A stretch of 64,000 nucleotides of DNA from positions 186,001-250,000 of the forward strand of contig NZ_JARLLG010000005.1 in assembly GCF_029382255.1 (NCBI RefSeq), given 5' to 3'. Source of the DNA: Isoptericola croceus. GTDB lineage: Bacteria; Actinomycetota; Actinomycetes; Actinomycetales; Cellulomonadaceae. Below, piece after piece: positions 60,154 through 64,000 of the stretch. Below the pieces are notes generated by a model. The model was not told the DNA's origin. It worked only from the letters and a program-made list of their open reading frames with translations, and made no database searches. The translations under genes were made by a program, and so were the position numbers. Every line of letters begins with the position of its first letter. Position 1 is the stretch's first letter.

Positions 60154-61098
60154 GTGACGACCCCTGTGCCCGACCTCGCCGACGCGCCTCGCCGCGCGCC
60201 GCGGGCCGTCGTCGTGCGCGACGCACCGGACCGGGCCACCGCGCACGCCGCACGCGCCGACCGGCTGACCGCCGTCTGGCGCGCCGCCCGCGAGCACGGC
60301 ACGAAGCACGCGATCGAGGACTTCCTGTTCACCTACTACCCGACACGACCCGGGGTGCTGCGCCGCTGGCACGCCGGGGCCGGCGCGGCGGTCTCCGCGC
60401 CCCTCGAGGACGAGCGGCACGGCTGGCGCTGGTACCGCAGCACGACCCTGCCCGACGGCGAGGCCGGCGTGACGCTCGACACGCCCGCGTTCCTCGCGGA
60501 CCGCGGCGACGCCGTGCGCCACGTCCGCGCGCTGGTCGGGGCGACGGCGGCCCGGCCGGGGTCGTTCGGGTGCTTCGGCCTGCACGAGTGGGCCATGGTG
60601 TACCGGGACGCCGCCACCGGACGCGACCACCGGCACCCGCTGCCCCTGCGGCTCGGTCACGACGGGACGGACGCCGTGGTCGAGTCCCACCGCATCGGCT
60701 GCTCCCACTTCGACGCCTACCGGTTCTTCACGCCCGAGGCCCGCGAGGCCAACGAGCTGCGACCCACCCGCGAGCGCCAGGTCGCGATGGAGCAGCCGGG
60801 CTGCCTGCACGCGAACATGGACCTGTTCAAGTGGGCGCTGAAGCTGGGGCCTGCCGTGCCCGGCGATCTGCTGCTCGACGCCTTCGAGCTGGCGCGCGAC
60901 ATCCGCTACACCGACATGGCGGCGTCGCCGTACGACGTCTCGACCTACGGTGTCGAGGCGGTGGCGATCGAGACACCGGAGGGCAAGGCGGAGTACGTGC
61001 GGCGCCAGCGCGGGTTCGCCGGACGAGCGAACGTCCTGCGACGTCGACTGATCGGTGTCTGCGACGCACTGCTGGTCCGGTCATCGATCAAGGGCTGA
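60154..61098 (+). CDS. Putative 3-methyladenine DNA glycosylase-annotated actinobacterial protein
   Basis: 314 residues from a GTG that lies 6 nt after a TACCCT box (probable leaderless start). Conserved features are HAIEDFLFTYYPTRPGVLRR, WHAGAG, HEWAMVYR, RIGCSHFDAYRFFTPEAR and EQPGCLHANMDLFKWA. Orthologues are commonly labelled 3-methyladenine glycosylase, but no helix-hairpin-helix or AAG catalytic pattern is visible, so the name is doubtful. Its last 80 codons recur in diverged form at 61810-62049, suggesting replacement of the original 3' end. Confidence 0.75.
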   Translation: MTTPVPDLADAPRRAPRAVVVRDAPDRATAHAARADRLTAVWRAAREHGTKHAIEDFLFTYYPTRPGVLRRWHAGAGAAVSAPLEDERHGWRWYRSTTLPDGEAGVTLDTPAFLADRGDAVRHVRALVGATAARPGSFGCFGLHEWAMVYRDAATGRDHRHPLPLRLGHDGTDAVVESHRIGCSHFDAYRFFTPEAREANELRPTRERQVAMEQPGCLHANMDLFKWALKLGPAVPGDLLLDAFELARDIRYTDMAASPYDVSTYGVEAVAIETPEGKAEYVRRQRGFAGRANVLRRRLIGVCDALLVRSSIKG

Positions 61099-61234
61099 TC
61101 GCAGCGCGTCAGCCGCGTCCCACTGCACGTCGTCTTCTTCGAAGCCGGTAGGCAACGAACGGGCACCAGTGAGATGGCCGGGCCGCTCGCGTGCCGGCCA
61201 GAAAGTCTCTCAGCCGTTCCGGCAGGATGTCCGC

Positions 61235-61783
61235 ATGACGGTGGAGGCGATGACGAGCGGTGACTGGTATCAGGACAGCCCGGAGCTCACCCGGTTGCGG
61301 CATTGGTGCGCAAGGACACTGGATCGGCTGCGTCAGGTGGCCATCGCCGACCGGAGCCGCCGTGACGACATCCTCCGTGAGCTGCTCGGTAGCATTGGCG
61401 AACGGGCCGAGGTCGTGCCGACCTTCCGGTGCAGCTACGGGTTCAACATCACGATCGGCGCGGACGCATTCGTGAACGCCGATGCTTTCTTCATGGACGA
61501 CGCCCCGATCGTCGTCGGCCCGAATGCTCGCCTCGGGCCTTCGGTGCAACTCATGACGGCGTTGCACCCGGTCGACGATCACGAGATGCGACGCGCCGGC
61601 TGGGAGCGTGCCCTCGGCATCGAGATCGGTGAGAACGCCTGGCTCGGGGCAGGCGTGATCGTAGGGCCGGGGGTTCACATCGGCAAGAACACCGTCGTCG
61701 GCGCAGGCAGCGTCGTCCTCAAAGATCTGCCCGCGCAGGTCGTAGCCGCTGGAAGCCCCGCCACGGTCATCCGTCGAACCTGA
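61235..61783 (+). CDS. Maltose/galactoside O-acetyltransferase-family protein (left-handed beta-helix)
   Basis: 182 residues. An N-terminal Maa-type helical segment (about 1-55), then hexapeptide repeats (IGADAFVNADAFFMDDAP; IGENAWLGAGVIVGPGVHIG) and the catalytic-type histidine region LHPVDDHEMR. It should acetylate a sugar hydroxyl with acetyl-CoA. G+C and codon choice are lower than in flanking genes. It is bracketed by the two copies of the glycosylase-like 3' end, so it looks like an insertion. Confidence 0.87.
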   Translation: MTVEAMTSGDWYQDSPELTRLRHWCARTLDRLRQVAIADRSRRDDILRELLGSIGERAEVVPTFRCSYGFNITIGADAFVNADAFFMDDAPIVVGPNARLGPSVQLMTALHPVDDHEMRRAGWERALGIEIGENAWLGAGVIVGPGVHIGKNTVVGAGSVVLKDLPAQVVAAGSPATVIRRT

Positions 61784-61809
61784 CCCGAGCGTTCCGACTC
61801 TCCCAGGAG

Positions 61810-62049
61810 CTGGGGCCCGCGGTCCCCGGCGATCTGCTGCTCGACACGTTCGAGCTGGCGCGCGACATCCGCTACACCGATATGGCGGCCTCCCCGTACG
61901 ACGTCTCGGCCTACGGAATCGCGCCGGTCGCCATCGAAACTCCCGACGGCAAGGCCGAGTACGTGCGGCGACAGCGTGACTACGCCCAGCGATCGAACGT
62001 CCTGCGGCACCGGCTGGCCGAGGTCTGCGACCAGGTGCTCGACGACTGA
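61810..62049 (+). pseudogene. Diverged duplicate of the 3' end of the glycosylase-like gene
   Basis: 80 codons including the stop, starting LGPAVPGDLLLD and ending RLAEVCDQVLDD, align without gaps to residues 231 onward of the gene at 60154 (copies 966 bp apart). About four of five residues agree, with many synonymous changes. No start or ribosome-binding site precedes it. It is probably the resident original 3' end left behind when a foreign allele plus acetyltransferase recombined in. Confidence 0.85.
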
Positions 62050-62079
62050 GGTCGCGGACCCCGGCCTCGCCGGTCGCGG

Positions 62080-62685
62080 TCACAGACCCACGGAGTCCGC
62101 TCCGTGCTCGGCCTGCTTCGTCGTGAACCCCTCAAACTCCAGCTGGTCGACGAGTCCGGAACGAGAGAACGCGGAGTAGTCCATATAGGACTCGGCACTC
62201 AGCGCGGCCTGCTCCATCCAGTCCACCTCCACGGCGTTCACGCCGTGCTCGGCCTGCTTCGTCGTGAACCCCTCGAATTCCAGCTGCTCGACGAGCCCCG
62301 ACTTCGAGAACGCAGAGTGGTCCAGGTAGGACTCGGCGCTCAGCGCGGCCTGGTCCTTCCAGCTCACCTCCAGGGCGTTCACGGCGTACTTGGCGTCCTT
62401 CGTCGAGAAACCTTCGAACTCCAGCTGCTCGACGAGCCCCGACTTCGAGAACGCGGAGTAGTCCAGGTAGGACTTGGCGCTCTCGCGCGCATTCGACTGC
62501 GAGACGCTTTCAACGGGCTCGTCAGCCTCCTCCTCGGCCTCCGCTTCGGCCGGCTCCTCCTCGGCGCTTTCCTCGGTGACGGTCGTCGCGGCGGCCGGCT
62601 GATCCTCCTCAGGCAGCGTGCAGGCCGCCAGGCCTGCAGCCAGAAGGCTCGCCACGAGGGCACCGGTCAGTCTTGTGTTGCGCAT
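62080..62685 (-). CDS. Ltp-family (superinfection-exclusion type) lipoprotein with three repeats
   Basis: 201 residues. Lipobox LAAC (C22), an acidic Glu/Ala linker (38-60) and three ~46-residue repeats (67-112, 113-159, 160-201), each of form SYLDYSAFSKSGLVEQLEFEGF then a lysine-bearing helix. This is the host cell-surface-exposed lipoprotein repeat, known from the Ltp protein of streptococcal phage TP-J34, which blocks DNA injection by other phages. The ATG at 62685 follows GGGGAG. Whether it acts against phage here is inference. Confidence 0.87.
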   Translation of the reverse strand: MRNTRLTGALVASLLAAGLAACTLPEEDQPAAATTVTEESAEEEPAEAEAEEEADEPVESVSQSNARESAKSYLDYSAFSKSGLVEQLEFEGFSTKDAKYAVNALEVSWKDQAALSAESYLDHSAFSKSGLVEQLEFEGFTTKQAEHGVNAVEVDWMEQAALSAESYMDYSAFSRSGLVDQLEFEGFTTKQAEHGADSVGL

Positions 62686-62803
62686 GAGAACTCCCCACCA
62701 GATGACGCTGTCCCTTCCATCTGACACCTGGTCCGGCCCGCACGACGGCCGGCCTGGAAGTTTCACCCGCTCCGACGTGACGTCGCAGACCGGGCGGGCA
62801 GGA

Positions 62804-63340
62804 TCACCCCGCGGCGCGGCGCGCGCGGTGGGCTGCCTGGGCGTTGCGGTTGGTGCAGGTGGCCGAGCAGTAGCGGCGCGACCGGTTGCGTGACAGGTCG
62901 AGCACGACGCCGGAGCAGTCGGCGTCGGCGCAGACGCCCAGCCGGGAGTGCTCGTCGACGCGGACCACGTCGATCATGGCCATCGCCGTCTCGGCGAGGA
63001 TGCGGTCGGCCAGCGGGGCGCCGTCGTCCACCGCGTGCAGGTGCCAGTCCTCGTGCTCGTGGCGCACCAGGCGGGGCACGGCGCCGACCTCGGCCAGCAT
63101 CGTGTTGACGATCCCGGCGACGTCGTCGCGGTCCGCGAGGAGCAGCTCCCGCAGCCGCGGTGCGAGGTCCAGCACCGCGGCGTGCTCGTCGGCGGTGCGG
63201 TCGTGGCGTCCGGTGTACCCGTGGCGGTGGAAGAACGCGTCGAGCTCGGGGACCGTCGTGAGAGTGACAGGCGGCTCGACGGCGTTGACGAGCTCGACCG
63301 CCGATTGCAGCGCCCCCGCCGTGTCATGAGTAAAAGACAT
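62804..63340 (-). CDS. CGNR zinc-finger (ABATE-domain) regulator
   Basis: 178 residues. An N-terminal ABATE-type ligand domain and a C-terminal zinc finger with C137, C142, C158 and C162. The family's CGNR box is CTNR here (162-165), followed by AQAAHRARR. Such proteins are transcription regulators, often divergent from a transporter. The ATG at 63340 lies 8 bp after GATAAT on the minus strand, suggesting a leaderless message. Divergent from an EamA exporter gene, its probable target. Confidence 0.9.
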   Translation of the reverse strand: MSFTHDTAGALQSAVELVNAVEPPVTLTTVPELDAFFHRHGYTGRHDRTADEHAAVLDLAPRLRELLLADRDDVAGIVNTMLAEVGAVPRLVRHEHEDWHLHAVDDGAPLADRILAETAMAMIDVVRVDEHSRLGVCADADCSGVVLDLSRNRSRRYCSATCTNRNAQAAHRARRAAG

Positions 63341-63341
63341 G

Positions 63342-63371
63342 TTGACACATTATCAAGGATGGCCGTAGCGT
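63342..63371. promoter_or_regulatory. Divergent promoters of the CGNR and EamA genes
   Basis: GATAAT on the minus strand (63354-63349) serves the CGNR gene. TTGACA (63342-63347) with TAGCGT (63366-63371) 18 bp on could serve the EamA gene. The two overlap, so either product could affect the other. Confidence 0.5.
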
Positions 63372-63379
63372 CATGAGCC

Positions 63380-64000
63380 ATGAAGCCTATGACGCCTGAC
63401 GTCCGCCTCGCCCGGCACCCGGGCACCAGCACGGGGCTCGTGCTCGCCCTCGTCTCGGCTGTCAGCTTCAGCCTCTCCGGGCCGCTCGCCGGCGCCCTGT
63501 TCGAAACCGGCTGGACCCCTGGCGCCGTCGTCCTCGTCCGGGTCGCGATCGGCGCCCTGGTGGTCCTGCCGTTCGGCATCAGGGCGCTGCGCGGCGACTG
63601 GGGCGCCGTGCGACGCAACGCCCGGATGATCCTGGCCTACGGGGCGCTCGGCGTCGCGGCCACCCAGTTCTGCTACTTCGCCGCCGTGCAGCACATGCAG
63701 GTCGGTCCGGCGCTCCTCATCGAGTACTCGGCGCCCGCCGCCGTCGTCGTCTGGCTCTGGCTGCGTCACGGCCAGCGCCCCGCGCGGGCCACGTTCGGCG
63801 GCATCGCGCTCGCCCTGGCCGGGCTCGTCCTGGTCCTCGACCTCACCGGAGCCCGGGTCTCGCTCGTCGGCACGGCCTGGGCGCTCGGCGCCATGGTGGG
63901 CGCCTCGGCCTACTTCCTGCTCAACGCGCGGGCGAACACCGGGCTGCCACCCCTGAGCCTGGCGGCCGGTGGCCTCACGGTCGGAACGGTCACGCTCGGC
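63380..64000 (+). CDS. EamA/DMT-family transporter, 3'-truncated by window end
   Basis: The first 207 residues are in the window, with six membrane helices visible and the EamA features SGPLAGALFETGW, VLVRVAIGALVVLPFG and GPALLIEYSAPAAVVVWLW. Members export amino acids or other metabolites. The ATG at 63380 is chosen; one three codons later is possible. Divergent from the CGNR regulator. Confidence 0.92.
   Translation, partial: MKPMTPDVRLARHPGTSTGLVLALVSAVSFSLSGPLAGALFETGWTPGAVVLVRVAIGALVVLPFGIRALRGDWGAVRRNARMILAYGALGVAATQFCYFAAVQHMQVGPALLIEYSAPAAVVVWLWLRHGQRPARATFGGIALALAGLVLVLDLTGARVSLVGTAWALGAMVGASAYFLLNARANTGLPPLSLAAGGLTVGTVTLG

Noticed and set aside
62083-62487. Repeats considered as a CRISPR array
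   Set aside because: Units are about 140 bp, in frame and encode the Ltp peptide repeats; there are no spacers or cas genes.
61099-62700. Possible prophage remnant around the Ltp gene
   Set aside because: No integrase, capsid, lysis or replication genes, and no attachment-site repeats beyond the duplicated gene end.

Overview
The window is bacterial chromosome from a very G+C-rich actinobacterium, most likely order Micrococcales (Cellulomonas/Cellulosimicrobium-like). The evidence is strong G/C preference at third codon positions, frequent GTG starts, probable leaderless starts (a TANNNT box 6-9 nt before the start codon), short intergenic gaps, CCA-less tRNA genes, and families typical of the group: MarP-like protease, DUF5129/TPM-like protein, NdgR-type IclR regulator and Ltp lipoprotein. 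There is no prophage, conjugation module, transposase or CRISPR array.

Layout. 0-8.9 kb: 5'-truncated acyl-CoA dehydrogenase, a TetR/DUF4386 divergon, an ABC-2 exporter divergent from a second TetR, a Cys/Met PLP enzyme, an AMIN-like lipoprotein, then gpsA, plsC and (8.98-10.3 kb) murA on the minus strand. 10.3-19.1 kb: an SDR, a WYL regulator divergent from a VOC protein, and a signalling locus in which an HPt protein and a CheY-like receiver are divergent from a hybrid histidine kinase, a pyruvoyl-dependent arginine decarboxylase and a GNAT-like protein; a MarP-like membrane protease follows. 19.1-30.9 kb: a polysaccharide-utilisation locus with two divergent LacI regulators, a CUT1 sugar ABC transporter, a secreted SGNH hydrolase and a divergent secreted beta-helix protein. 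The two secreted proteins share an unusual ~190-residue module. LacI-type operators lie in their promoters and in that of the transporter.

31-41.4 kb: a second VOC/WYL divergon, a Fic protein divergent from an alanine-dehydrogenase-like enzyme, a TPM-like protein divergent from an S55-like protease, a decayed chimera of GH5 and AbiEii-like sequence, and a GH29 alpha-L-fucosidase. 41.4-55.8 kb: core genes lpdA, rnhA, leuD, leuC, an IclR regulator, tRNA-Gln and two tRNA-Glu, LysR/YeiH, gltX and a FAH-family enzyme. leuD is separated from murA-plsC-gpsA by about 34 kb of mostly accessory genes, and a 100-bp inverted repeat with 31-bp perfect arms sits just past leuD. 55.8-64 kb: DUF4190 and DUF418 membrane proteins, a methyltransferase, PhzF, a glycosylase-like gene whose 3' end is duplicated around an inserted acetyltransferase, an Ltp superinfection-exclusion-type lipoprotein with three repeats, a CGNR regulator and the start of an EamA transporter.

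The strongest candidates for undescribed biology are the phosphorelay/arginine-decarboxylase locus (13-18 kb) and the LacI-controlled secreted enzymes with their shared module (19-31 kb).
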